From Kribbella sp. ALI-6-A (GTDB lineage Bacteria > Actinomycetota > Actinomycetes > Propionibacteriales > Kribbellaceae), in the NCBI RefSeq assembly GCF_001984195.1, contig NZ_MTQN01000009.1:372001-436000 (forward strand): a stretch of DNA of 64,000 bases, written 5' to 3'. Positions 16,168 through 24,739 of this stretch are shown here, in pieces (position 1 is the first letter of the stretch; each line of letters opens with the position of its first letter). The notes under the pieces were generated by a model. The model was not told where the DNA came from, ran no database searches, and worked only from the letters and a program-made list of their open reading frames with translations. The translations under genes and the position numbers were made by a program.

Positions 16168-18912
16168 CTAGCCCGGCAGGGACTCGTAGTCGGTGCGCTG
16201 CAGGGCGTCCCGCAGCTGCCGGCGCGAGTTGATCCCGAGCTTGTCGAAGATCTTGCGCAAGTGCCACTCGACCGTCCGCGGACTGAGGAACAGCCGGGCG
16301 CCGACCTCGGGATTCGACAGGCCGTCGCGGACCAGCAGCGCGATCTGCTGCTCCTGCGGGGTCAGCTCCGCACCGGCCGGCTGCGCGCCGGTTCGCTTGC
16401 GGACCGTCTCGCCGGTCGCCTGCAGCTCACGCCGCGCCCGCTCGGCGAACGCCTCCATCCCGATCGCCTGGAACGACTCGTGCGCGACCCGCAGCTGCGT
16501 CCGGGCGTCGACCCGGCGGTTCTGCCGGCGCAGCCACTCGCCGTACAGCAGCTGGGTGCGCGCGAGATCCGGCCGCAGCCGCGTGCCCTCCAGGTGCGCG
16601 ATCGCCTCCACGTAGCCGTCCTCGGCCTGGGAGCCTTCGCTCGCCAGGCCTCGGGCGCGGGCCGCGAGCCCCAGTCCCCAGCGCTCGTCCGTGCTCTCCG
16701 TACGCTCCCGCAGCCGCTCGAGCGCTTCGTCGGCCGCCGGCCGGTCACCGCTCCGGACCGCGGCCTCGACCCATTCGCTGAGCGACCAGGCCGAGACGAA
16801 AAGCTCTGGGGTGTCGTTGGCGGCCATCTTCGCCGCCAGCAGGGCCTCGTCGTGCCGGCCGACGGAGTTCAGCACCACCGCGCGGGCATAGTGCGCGTAC
16901 TGGACCGCGGTGCCCTGCCCCTCCGCGGAGGCGGTGCGGATGGTCGACTCGATCAGCGGGTAGGCCTCGGCTTCGCGCCCTCGCAGGGCAGACAGCACCA
17001 ACGCGCCGTACCGGGCGACCTTGGTGCCGGTGGCTTCGCGCACCGCGTCGGCTTCCGCCATCAGCGACACCGCCTCGCCGAAGTCACCTTCCAGGGCGAC
17101 GACCTGACCCAGCACGTTGACGCCGACCGCCAGCACGGCCAGAGCCCCCGTGCTTCTGGCCACCTCGACCTGACGGGTGGCCGCGCCCACGCACGCTTCG
17201 AAATCCCAGGCGGCCGCCGCGGCCGCCGTGGCGAGCCAGCCCCAGCGCATCACCTCCTCGACCGAGACCTCATTGGCGGCGAACATCCTGGCCGCCTGTT
17301 TGAGCATCGGCAGCGCCTTGGCCCGTTCGTCGGTCAGCAGCAGCGCGAACCCGTCGAGCAGCAGGTCGGCCCCCGGCATCGCGGTGTCCGGCCGCGGTGC
17401 GGTCCGGGCCGCGGTCGAGACCTTGCGCAGGTCCGCCGCCGTGGCCAGCCGGCCGGCGAACAGCGCGGCGCTCCACGCGTCGAGGTAGGTGTTCCGGGAC
17501 AGTCGTGCGTCGAGCGGCTGGAGCGTCTGCGCAGCGCGGAGCAGCAGGCCGGGTGCCTCGCCGCCGCGCTGCAAAGCGAACGCGGCCTCCGCGCGGAGCA
17601 GGTCGACCCGCGCCCGGCCGATCTCGTCGAGCCGGCCGGACTCCGCCGCGGCGAGCAGACCGCGGGCTGTCTCGAACGCGCCTGCCTGGAGAGCCGCCTG
17701 GGCCGCGGCCAGGGCCCGCGCGCTGCGGGGCTCCGGCTCCGCTGTCAGAGCGACTGCCCGCTGGAGGAAAGCAGCGGCGGCAGCGAATCCGCCGCGCGCC
17801 TGGGCCCGGTGTGCCGACTCCTCCAGCTCCACCGCCACCGCTTCGTCCGGTCCGGGCGCGGCCGCCGCCAGGTGCCAGGCGCGGCGGTCGGGGTCGACCT
17901 CCGGATCCGTCACGTGTGCCAGAGCCAGGTGTACGGCGCGCAGCTCCTCGGGGGTTGCCGAGCGGTACAACGCCGAGCGCACCAGCGGATGGCGGAAGGT
18001 GACGCGCTCGCCCACCGTGAGCAGACCGTCGATCTCGGCGAACGCCGCGGCGATGCCGAGCTCGTCGGCCGCCCGCCACACCAGCACCGGATCTCCCACC
18101 GGTTCGGCGGCCGCGAGCAGCAGCAGCTGCCGGGTGGCCGCGGGCAGTAGATCCGCGTGGCGCAGAAAGCTCTCCTCGATCCGGCCCGGCAGCATCTGCG
18201 TGCCGATCACGCCGAACCCGCTCGCCAGCTCGGTCGCCGTCAGCCCGCGCGGCAGCTCCATCAGCGCCAGCGGGTTGCCACCGGTCTCCGCGACGATCCG
18301 TTCCCGGACCGGCTCGTCGAGCAGGAACCCGACCACCGACCCGAGCAGGGCACGGGCGTCGACGTCCTGCAGACCACTGACGGTGAGCTCGGGCAGCGGG
18401 TGCAGCTCCTCGCGCACCTCACGCGCACCGAACAGCAGACCCATGGTCTCCGCCTGCACCCGCCGGGCGACGAACCCGAGCGTCTGGGCGGTCGCGGTGT
18501 CCAACCACTGTGCGTCGTCGATGACGCACAGCAACGGCTGCTCCTCGGCCGCCGCCGCCAGCAGGCTCAGGACCGCCAACCCGACCATGAACCGGTCGGG
18601 CGCCGGGCCCGGCCGCATCCCGAACACGGTCGAGAGGGCGGCCTGCTGCGGGGACGGGAGACTCGGCAGCCGGTCGAGCAGCGGGGCACAGAGCTGGTGC
18701 AGCGCGGCGAAAGCCAGCTCCCGCTCGGACTCGACACCGGCCGCGCGCAGCACGCGCATCTCCGGAGCGGCCTCCACGGCGTACTCCAGCAGGGCGGACT
18801 TGCCGACCCCCGGACCGCCCCGCACGACCAGGACCCGGCTCCGGCCCGCGCGAACCTCCGTCAGCAGGTCGTCGAGCAACGCACACTCCGACCGCCGTCC
18901 GACCAGCTTCAT
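16168..18912 (-). CDS. Large LuxR-family (LAL/MalT-like) ATPase regulator
   Basis: 914 residues, the usual LAL length. Walker A RGGPGVGKSA is at residues 31-40 and Walker B LLCVIDDAQWLD near 140. A long helical TPR-like middle region follows, and a C-terminal LuxR helix-turn-helix (LTPQEQQIALLVRDGLSNPE ... SPRTVEWHLRKIFDKL) fills the last 60 residues. ATG 18912 has GAGGGG six bases upstream; the longer frame adds 60 residues of unlikely composition. LAL proteins bind ATP and a ligand and activate catabolic or secondary-metabolism genes. No obvious target beyond the neighbouring MFS/SDR genes. Confidence 0.9.
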   Translation of the reverse strand: MKLVGRRSECALLDDLLTEVRAGRSRVLVVRGGPGVGKSALLEYAVEAAPEMRVLRAAGVESERELAFAALHQLCAPLLDRLPSLPSPQQAALSTVFGMRPGPAPDRFMVGLAVLSLLAAAAEEQPLLCVIDDAQWLDTATAQTLGFVARRVQAETMGLLFGAREVREELHPLPELTVSGLQDVDARALLGSVVGFLLDEPVRERIVAETGGNPLALMELPRGLTATELASGFGVIGTQMLPGRIEESFLRHADLLPAATRQLLLLAAAEPVGDPVLVWRAADELGIAAAFAEIDGLLTVGERVTFRHPLVRSALYRSATPEELRAVHLALAHVTDPEVDPDRRAWHLAAAAPGPDEAVAVELEESAHRAQARGGFAAAAAFLQRAVALTAEPEPRSARALAAAQAALQAGAFETARGLLAAAESGRLDEIGRARVDLLRAEAAFALQRGGEAPGLLLRAAQTLQPLDARLSRNTYLDAWSAALFAGRLATAADLRKVSTAARTAPRPDTAMPGADLLLDGFALLLTDERAKALPMLKQAARMFAANEVSVEEVMRWGWLATAAAAAAWDFEACVGAATRQVEVARSTGALAVLAVGVNVLGQVVALEGDFGEAVSLMAEADAVREATGTKVARYGALVLSALRGREAEAYPLIESTIRTASAEGQGTAVQYAHYARAVVLNSVGRHDEALLAAKMAANDTPELFVSAWSLSEWVEAAVRSGDRPAADEALERLRERTESTDERWGLGLAARARGLASEGSQAEDGYVEAIAHLEGTRLRPDLARTQLLYGEWLRRQNRRVDARTQLRVAHESFQAIGMEAFAERARRELQATGETVRKRTGAQPAGAELTPQEQQIALLVRDGLSNPEVGARLFLSPRTVEWHLRKIFDKLGINSRRQLRDALQRTDYESLPG

Positions 18913-19113
18913 GCCCAGCCCCTCGTCCCCCGCATGATTGCCTTTGGCATCGAGCACGCGGCGCACACGGTCGTGTACGGACGACAGCGGGGGCGGGCAT
19001 GCCGGTACGGGAGGAGGGTACCCGGCATGATGGCCGAGATCGACCGCACTGCCGAACCCCGGGAAAACCCGCACACCGTACGGCGCCGGCAACTGGACCG
19101 CTGACGACCTGCT

Positions 19114-19506
19114 TCAGATCCAGTGCTGGCGCTCGACGACGACTTGATCGGCTCTGACTCTCAGCTGGACGACGTCCTCGTCGACGGCCGCGATCTGGTC
19201 CGCGGCGACGTACCGGTCGTGGTCCATCAGGCCGGCGCCGGTCACCTCGAGGAAGCCCTCGCGGATCAACCGGCACGCCTCGGCCTGGCCGACGCGGGGC
19301 TCCGCCTCGGTCAGCGCGCGGGCGAAGGCCTGGTTCAGGTTCTCCTCGGCGAACGGCTTGCCGCCGGCGACCGCGGCGGCGACCGGATCCGCCGTCCGGA
19401 CCAGCTTCACCGAGCCGATCAACTTGCCCTCACTGTCCACCACCGGCATCCCCTGCCAGACCAGGTCCAGCAGGGACGCGCGGGCCAGGGACGGATGCTG
19501 CTTCAC
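19114..19506 (-). CDS. Small PRC-barrel-like (DUF2171-like) protein
   Basis: 130 residues. The N-terminal half has the PRC-like pattern GMPVVDSEGKLIGSVKLV and the C-terminal half DHDRYVAADQIAAVDEDVV, resembling small proteins that bind RNA-processing or photosynthetic partners and that in actinobacteria are often stress-associated. GTG 19506 was chosen for the GAGAGGTG six bases upstream. The rest of the longer frame upstream is Arg-rich and unlike protein. Assignment is by pattern only. The 201 bp between it and the LuxR start holds no recognisable gene. Confidence 0.6.
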   Translation of the reverse strand: MKQHPSLARASLLDLVWQGMPVVDSEGKLIGSVKLVRTADPVAAAVAGGKPFAEENLNQAFARALTEAEPRVGQAEACRLIREGFLEVTGAGLMDHDRYVAADQIAAVDEDVVQLRVRADQVVVERQHWI

Positions 19507-19615
19507 GGCAATCACCTCTCGTCGCCTCGCTGACTGCCTGTCTAGCTCATCCCCACGGCGGATTCCCCTGCTCAGCCCGAAACGACATGAGATCTCAAAG
19601 TTCCGTCCGCCGCGG

Positions 19616-20386
19616 TCAGGTGCCGGAGGTGGTGCCGAGCACCTTGGTCGCCTTGGCGACGGCGGCTCGCGTCGTACCCTCGATGTCATCGGACGCCCCG
19701 CCCATCACGGTCACCGAGACCACGACGTCCTGCACTCCGGTGGTCACCATCGTGACCTCCAGTCCCGCCGCGGGTCCCTCGATCGCGCTGAACCGGACCG
19801 CCACCGGCGTCGCGCCGGTCTTGGGTGCGGACACCTCACGCACGGTGATCGGTGAGCGGCCTTCGCCGGGGATCGAGATCGACATGCCGCGGCAGGTCCG
19901 GATCGCCTGCTGGAACGACCGCTGCAGCGCCTGGACCGCCGCCTCCGAGCCCATCGCGTCCAGGCCCTCGTCGACGAACGGGCCCTGCTCACCGGCCGCG
20001 AAGGACCGGTACGCGCTCGCCTTCGCGCCCGGGGCCTTGTCCGCGTTGGTGAGGGCGACGAGTCGCGCGCACTTGGGGTCCTTGGACGACAGCGTCACGT
20101 CGTCGCCCTCCTCACCGATGTCCGGCTCGATCGAGAAGCCGGCCGGCAGGTCGTCGAGGCCGAGCAGCGCCTTGGTCAGCTGCGCCGCGGTCCGCGCCGG
20201 AGCCGCCGGCGGGGTGGTCGGCGTCGGTGCCGGAGTCGAGGGCGCCGGTGTCGACGGAGCCGCTGTCGGCGTCGTGCTGACCGACGGTGAGGTGGTGCCG
20301 TCGGCCTCCGGCTCCCCGGAGCAAGAGGCGAGCGCGACCGTCAGGCTGGTCGCGGCGATGATGCTCAGGCGGGTCTGTCGATTCAT
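19616..20386 (-). CDS. Secreted lipoprotein with Pro/Thr linker (sensor-domain-like)
   Basis: 256 residues. A signal peptide ends in the lipobox LASC (C22). A Thr/Ser/Pro-rich linker follows (residues ~30-70, TPTAAPSTPAPSTPAP), then a compact domain with LTKALLGLDDLPAGFS and two conserved-looking cysteines (KDPKCARL, RTCRGM) that could form a disulfide. The layout resembles extracellular sensor-like lipoproteins related to the PknH sensor domain. ATG 20386 has GGGAGC upstream. The function is unknown; no operon partner. Confidence 0.72.
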   Translation of the reverse strand: MNRQTRLSIIAATSLTVALASCSGEPEADGTTSPSVSTTPTAAPSTPAPSTPAPTPTTPPAAPARTAAQLTKALLGLDDLPAGFSIEPDIGEEGDDVTLSSKDPKCARLVALTNADKAPGAKASAYRSFAAGEQGPFVDEGLDAMGSEAAVQALQRSFQQAIRTCRGMSISIPGEGRSPITVREVSAPKTGATPVAVRFSAIEGPAAGLEVTMVTTGVQDVVVSVTVMGGASDDIEGTTRAAVAKATKVLGTTSGT

Positions 20387-20466
20387 GGGTGCTCCCGGGT
20401 GAGGACATGGCCAGAGCGATCGCGCCGGCCTCAGCAGGTCGCCGGTGGCGACGACACTTGCTTTCA

Positions 20467-20528
20467 GCAACGATCAGGCAACACCCAGGTCACGACCGGC
20501 CCGCCCACCCCGGCAACGATCAGGCAAC
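20467..20528. repeat. 16-bp direct repeat GCAACGATCAGGCAAC
   Basis: Identical copies at 20467-20482 and 20513-20528, 46 bp apart, in the 133-bp gap between the lipoprotein start and the acetyltransferase 3' end; the second copy covers that gene's stop. It could be a binding site upstream of the lipoprotein gene or a small duplication. Confidence 0.6.
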
Positions 20529-21071
20529 GCCACCGACGCGGGCGGCGTCGGGCCACGCCGCGCGCAGGCACTTCGGCGTACCGACCAGGCGGGTGGGGTC
20601 TCCGCCGGGCGGCGGCACCGGCGCGACCTCCACGAACTCAGCACCGGTGGCGCGGTAGAACGCTTGCGCCGCGGTGTTCTGCTGCAGCACCCACAGGTAC
20701 ATCGCGTCGCCGCTCGCCTGGTCGATCACCGCCCGGCCGGCGCGGGTGAGCAGTTGCCGGCCGATGCCGCTGCGGTGCTCACTGGTGCGGACGTGCAGGT
20801 TGTCGACCAGGCTGCCCCACCGCGGGTCGTCGTCGAACGCGACGTGCACGAAGCCCACCAGCTGATCGTCCCGCTCCGCCAGGATGGTGGCTGTCGCGAC
20901 CGGCGCCGCGAGCCGCGCCGACCAGACAGAACGGCGGTCGGCCACGACGTCGCCGTCCAGGAACGAGTCGGCGTACGCACCCCGGTAGTGCCGGCGCCAA
21001 CTGTCCGCGTGGAGTCCGCCGACCTGTTCGGCGTCGTCCACCGTCGCCGACCGGAACCGCACCGTTGTCAT
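20520..21071 (-). CDS. GNAT-family N-acetyltransferase
   Basis: 183 residues. The acetyl-CoA pyrophosphate loop appears as SEHRSGIGRQLL, with the fold's C-terminal LQQNTAAQAFYRATGAEFVE. ATG 21071 is preceded by GGGAGG five bases away. It lies 33 nt from the next acetyltransferase on the same strand and may be cotranscribed. Substrate unknown. Confidence 0.88.
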   Translation of the reverse strand: MTTVRFRSATVDDAEQVGGLHADSWRRHYRGAYADSFLDGDVVADRRSVWSARLAAPVATATILAERDDQLVGFVHVAFDDDPRWGSLVDNLHVRTSEHRSGIGRQLLTRAGRAVIDQASGDAMYLWVLQQNTAAQAFYRATGAEFVEVAPVPPPGGDPTRLVGTPKCLRAAWPDAARVGGVA

Positions 21072-21104
21072 CGTGACCTCCCGACCGGAATCATCGCCCA
21101 CCGG

Positions 21105-21677
21105 TCAGCGCAGGTCCAGGCGCATCAGCACGCGGGGGTGACCGGCCAGGACGGACGTGGTGTCGGCGACCTTGCGGAAACCGGCGCGCTCGAAGTTCTT
21201 GCGCAGGCCGGGGTAGGCCATGGTCAGGTCGACTTTGGCGTCGCCGTTGTCGAGCGGATAGGACTCCACCACCGGCGCACCGTGGGCGCGCGCGAAGTCG
21301 ACGGCGCCGGAGATCAGGGCGTGCGAGATGCCCTGCTTGCGGTGGCCGGGGCGGACCCGGACGCACCACAGCGACCAGACCGGCAGGTCGTCGAGCCGCG
21401 GGATCTTGCGGTTGCGGGCGAACGACGTGTCCGCGCGCGGCGCGACCGCCGCCCAGCCCACCGGCGTGTCCCCGTCATAAGCCAGTACGCCGGGCGGCGG
21501 CTCGGCGCGGCACAGCTCGGCGACGTACTCGCCCCTGGCCGGGCCGCGGAGCTCGTTGTTCAGCTTCGACGGAATCCGGTAGCTGAGGCACCAGCAGACG
21601 GTGGACTGCGGCGACTTCGGACCGAGCACCGCCCGCACGTCCTCGAAGACCACCGCCGGCCGGATCTCGATCGCCAT
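21105..21677 (-). CDS. GNAT-family N-acetyltransferase
   Basis: 190 residues. The acetyl-CoA loop is VRVRPGHRKQGISHALI, followed by the C-terminal YPGLRKNFERAGFRKVAD. The N-terminal third carries STVCWCLSYRIP, a Cys-containing motif seen in a distinct actinobacterial GNAT group. No clear ribosome-binding site precedes ATG 21677, so it may be leaderless or poorly translated. Divergent from the STAS operon. Substrate unknown. Confidence 0.86.
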   Translation of the reverse strand: MAIEIRPAVVFEDVRAVLGPKSPQSTVCWCLSYRIPSKLNNELRGPARGEYVAELCRAEPPPGVLAYDGDTPVGWAAVAPRADTSFARNRKIPRLDDLPVWSLWCVRVRPGHRKQGISHALISGAVDFARAHGAPVVESYPLDNGDAKVDLTMAYPGLRKNFERAGFRKVADTTSVLAGHPRVLMRLDLR

Positions 21678-21747
21678 GACGACACGATGACACCGTTCGG
21701 GTCACCCGTCAGCGACCGCCACGACGTCCACCGCGGGCCGGTGGTAG

Positions 21748-21776
21748 TTGATCCGAACGGTGGCCGGGTGATAAAT
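21748..21776 (+). promoter_or_regulatory. Candidate promoter of the STAS/RsbU/B12 operon
   Basis: TTGATC (21748-21753), 17-bp spacer, then the AT-rich ATAAAT (21771-21776), the only such stretch in the 219-bp divergent gap. A start near 21783 would give a leader of about 110 nt. A GGGTGAT also lies here (21766-21772), loosely like an alternative-sigma -10. Weak evidence. Confidence 0.35.
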
Positions 21777-21896
21777 CTGAAGGTCGATTCGGTGGTTCCG
21801 ACCTGCAGCCGCCGTCGTCGCCCGTGGTGTCGTACCGCCGCGGGTTGTCCGACCGGCTCCCGGCACGACAGCGGGTGACGGGGTTAGGAGCCTGTC

Positions 21897-22418
21897 GTGC
21901 TCACCGACGACGCCGCCGCTTTCACCGTGGACGTCGACACCTCCGGACCCGGCCCGCTGGTTCGGGTGCACGGCGACCTCGATCTGGAGTCCGCGCCGGA
22001 GCTGACCAACACGCTCAAGGCGCTGCTCGGGCCGTACCCGCTCGTGCTCGACCTGAGCGGCGTCGAGTTCATGGACTCCTCCGGTCTGGGCGTCCTGGTC
22101 GGCGCCCACAAGGAGTCGATCGCCCATGGTGGCGCGCTGATCGTGGTCGGTCCGCAGCCCCGGGTCCGCAAGATCCTCAAGATCACCAAATTGGAGAAAG
22201 TGTTCACCGTCTACTCGTCCCTCGACGACCTCGCCCCCGAGCTCGCCCAGCAGCAGCTCTCGGCGGAGTCGGCCGCGGCCCAGCCGCCACTTCCCGGGGA
22301 CGCCACCGCGACCCCGCCACCCCAGCCTCCGCTCCCCCACCACCAGGAGCCGAGCTTCTCGCCGCCGCTCCCCCACCATCAGGCGCCGAACCTCTCGCCG
22401 CCGGGACGTGACCGCTGA
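21897..22418 (+). CDS. STAS-domain anti-sigma factor antagonist (RsbV/SpoIIAA type)
   Basis: 173 residues. The STAS domain occupies residues 8-110, with GDLDLESAPEL and the phosphorylation segment DLSGVEFMDSSGLGVLVGA (Ser61/Ser62). In partner switching the dephosphorylated form binds an anti-sigma kinase and frees a sigma factor. An unusual Pro/His-rich tail of about 55 residues follows, with a repeated PPLPHHQ. GTG 21897 is preceded by TAGGAG. Its stop overlaps the phosphatase start by one base (TGATG), so the phosphatase that would dephosphorylate it is coupled. No anti-sigma kinase is encoded in the window. Confidence 0.93.
   Translation: MLTDDAAAFTVDVDTSGPGPLVRVHGDLDLESAPELTNTLKALLGPYPLVLDLSGVEFMDSSGLGVLVGAHKESIAHGGALIVVGPQPRVRKILKITKLEKVFTVYSSLDDLAPELAQQQLSAESAAAQPPLPGDATATPPPQPPLPHHQEPSFSPPLPHHQAPNLSPPGRDR
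22329..22400 (+). repeat. Two tandem 36-bp repeats in the STAS gene tail
   Basis: Two imperfect 36-bp units (22329-22364, 22365-22400) encode consecutive 12-residue units of the form PLPHHQxPxxSP. This is in-frame duplication in the disordered tail of the STAS protein. Confidence 0.8.
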
Positions 22419-23737
22419 TGACCTCCGGCGGCACGATCCCGGACGACGTCCGGAACCCGCTCCTGGCAGACTCGGCCGCCGTCCGCGCGGAGATCGTCGA
22501 CGAGGTCGGCCTCGCCATGACCGGCTCGCTCAACCTGCGCCGCTGCGTCCTGCAGCTGCTCACCGGCGTGAAGCCGGACATCGCCGACTGGGCGGTCGTG
22601 GTCTGGGTCAACCCCCGCACCGGCGGGCTGACCCTCTGGGGCGGCGACGACCCGTCGGCGACCGCGAAGACCTCGCGCCGCTCGATCGCCGGTCAGGCGC
22701 TCGAGCGGGTGCTGGTCACCGGGCACACCGAGCTGCTGCACGTAGCGCTCGAGGACCCCGCGTCCGACGCTCTCGCCACGATGATCCCGAACGCCGGACT
22801 GCGTGAGCAGGCGGCGGCGTTGCGGCCGGTCGACGTACTCGGCCTGGGCCTGACCGCGCGCGGCGTCACGCTGGGTGCGCTGGTGATGGTCCGCGGCCAG
22901 GGACGGGGATTCTCCGAGCAGGACGTCGCCGTCGGTGAGCAGCTGGCGGCCCGGGCGTCGCTGGCGCTCGACTCGGCGCGGCTCTACGAGCAGACGAGCC
23001 GGGTCGCGGCGGCGCTGAAGGAGAGCCTGGTCCCGCCGGAGCTGCCGGCGATTCCGGGCCTCGACATCGCGGCCAGGTACCGGCCGGCGATCGAGCACCT
23101 CGACATCGGTGGCGACTTCTACGACGTCTTCACCTCCGGCGACGAGTGGCTCGCCGTTCTCGGTGACGTCTGCGGCAAGGGCGTCGACGCCGCCGTCCTG
23201 ACCGGTCGGGCGCGGCAGAGCATCCGGACGGCGGCGCACTTCGAGCGCGAACCGGGTGCGTTGCTGGCAGCGTTCAACACCGTCTTCTCGCAGGACACGT
23301 CGAACCGCTTCATCACGCTGGTCTGTTTGCGGATGCGACCGGCCGCCGACGGGTCGTCGGCCGAGGTGGACATCGCCGTGGCCGGGCATGCCGGGCCGGT
23401 GCTGGTGCGCGCCGACGGGCGAACCGAGCAGCTGCCGATCGAGGGCACGGTGGCCGGCGTCGTACCGCGGGTGGACTATCCGACGACCACGGTGCGGCTC
23501 GAGCAGGGCGACGCTCTGCTGGTCTTCACCGACGGGGTCGAAGAGGCCCGCGGCGAGAGCGGGTTCTACGGGACGGATCGGCTGATCCGCCTGCTGCGCG
23601 AGTACGCCGGTGCGGGTGCGGACGCGATGTGCGGAGCGGTCGAGCAGGACGTGGTCGAGCATCTCGACGGTCGCGCCCACGACGACATCGCCGTGCTGGC
23701 GATCAGTTGTGGAGGCACCCTCGGATGGCAGAGCTGA
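22418..23737 (+). CDS. GAF-PP2C serine phosphatase (RsbU/SpoIIE type)
   Basis: 439 residues. A GAF sensor domain covers about residues 20-195, a short coiled segment (YEQTSRVAAALKESLVPPEL) follows, and the SpoIIE/PP2C phosphatase fills the rest. Metal-binding motifs are visible: GGDFYDVF, GDVCGKGVDAA, FTDGVEEAR and HDDIAVLAI. Expected to dephosphorylate the STAS protein encoded just upstream. Starts at ATG 22418 inside the STAS stop; its end overlaps the cobalamin protein start by 13 nt. The GAF domain may sense a small ligand or redox state; no haem-ligand motif is evident. Confidence 0.93.
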   Translation: MTSGGTIPDDVRNPLLADSAAVRAEIVDEVGLAMTGSLNLRRCVLQLLTGVKPDIADWAVVVWVNPRTGGLTLWGGDDPSATAKTSRRSIAGQALERVLVTGHTELLHVALEDPASDALATMIPNAGLREQAAALRPVDVLGLGLTARGVTLGALVMVRGQGRGFSEQDVAVGEQLAARASLALDSARLYEQTSRVAAALKESLVPPELPAIPGLDIAARYRPAIEHLDIGGDFYDVFTSGDEWLAVLGDVCGKGVDAAVLTGRARQSIRTAAHFEREPGALLAAFNTVFSQDTSNRFITLVCLRMRPAADGSSAEVDIAVAGHAGPVLVRADGRTEQLPIEGTVAGVVPRVDYPTTTVRLEQGDALLVFTDGVEEARGESGFYGTDRLIRLLREYAGAGADAMCGAVEQDVVEHLDGRAHDDIAVLAISCGGTLGWQS

Positions 23738-24726
23738 CCGTTCCCGAGCTCGACGCGCTCGGCGCCTTCGAACTGGCCTTGGCCACTGTCGACACGGCGG
23801 CCGCCCTGCAGGTCGTGGAGGGACTGCTCGCGAACGGCGTACCGCCCGTCGTCGTCCTGACCGACGTCGTCGCCACCGCGCAACGCAACGTCGGGGCGCG
23901 CTGGCAGCGCGGCGACTGGACGGTGGCCGAGGAGCACGCCGCGACGGCCGTCGCCGTCGCGGCCACCGAGGCCGTCGCCCGGCACGTGCGGCAACTGCCG
24001 GTGACCCGCGGCAAGGCGCTGGTGGCCTGCGCCGAACGGGAGTGGCACGCGCTGCCCGCGATGATCATCGACTGCGCCCTGCGCGCGGACGGCTGGGACA
24101 CCACGCTGCTCGGGGCGTCGACTCCGCCGCTGCGCCTCGGGCAGTACCTGCAGGATCTCGGCCCGGACGCTCTGGCCGTGAGCTGCTCGATGCTGGGCGC
24201 CCTGCCGACGACCAGACGGTTCATCGAGGCGAGTACGACGGCCGGGATCCCGATCGTGGTGGGCGGCGCGGCGTTCGGGCCGGACGACGTACGGGCTCGG
24301 GCGCTGGGGGCGACCGCGTGGGCGGCTGACGCGCCGAGTGCCGTACAGGCCGCGCGGGAGTTGCCGACGGTCGTGCAGATGGCCGAGCCGCTTCCCGCGG
24401 ACGCGACCGCCGAACAGGCCACGCTGGAGCTCTCGCACCGTGAGCTCGCCGGGCGCCTGCAAGCGGTCTGGGAGGTGGATCCTGCTGTGGACATCGCCGA
24501 GGACGCGATCAACCAGACCCTGCATGCGGTCTGGGCCGCTCTGCTCACCGGCGACGTACGCCCGATTCCGCAGACGGCTCAGTGGATCGCTGATCTGCTG
24601 AGTGCTCGCGACGCGGACCCGCGGCATGCGGTGACACTCGGGCAGCACCTGTGTACCGAGCTTCGCGACTATCCGCTGTCCCACACGCTGCTCAGCACGT
24701 CGTGGCCCGCGGCCGTCGGGATCTGA
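23725..24726 (+). CDS. Cobalamin-binding protein with CarH-like W-x9-EH cap, no DNA-binding domain
   Basis: 333 residues. Residues ~10-92 form the four-helix B12-binding cap with W60 and E70-H71 (RWQRGDWTVAEEH), matching the W-x9-EH signature that in CarH photoreceptors caps adenosylcobalamin. Residues ~96-215 form the Rossmann B12 domain: E106-W-H108 is the lower-ligand motif E-x-H, with Pro at the usual Gly, then GWDTTLLGASTP and VSCSMLGA. The H71-H108 spacing (37) is close to CarH. Residues 215-333 are a helical domain I do not recognise. No MerR DNA-binding domain is present. ATG 23725 has GGAGG upstream and overlaps the phosphatase gene by 13 nt. Inferred to be a B12- or light-responsive sensor acting on the STAS/RsbU pair. 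Confidence 0.85.
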   Translation: MAELTVPELDALGAFELALATVDTAAALQVVEGLLANGVPPVVVLTDVVATAQRNVGARWQRGDWTVAEEHAATAVAVAATEAVARHVRQLPVTRGKALVACAEREWHALPAMIIDCALRADGWDTTLLGASTPPLRLGQYLQDLGPDALAVSCSMLGALPTTRRFIEASTTAGIPIVVGGAAFGPDDVRARALGATAWAADAPSAVQAARELPTVVQMAEPLPADATAEQATLELSHRELAGRLQAVWEVDPAVDIAEDAINQTLHAVWAALLTGDVRPIPQTAQWIADLLSARDADPRHAVTLGQHLCTELRDYPLSHTLLSTSWPAAVGI

Positions 24727-24739
24727 CGGCCCGCGGAGC

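Noticed and set aside
22329-22400. Short tandem repeat as a possible CRISPR-like array
   Set aside because: Only two adjacent units without spacers, and in frame within the STAS gene.
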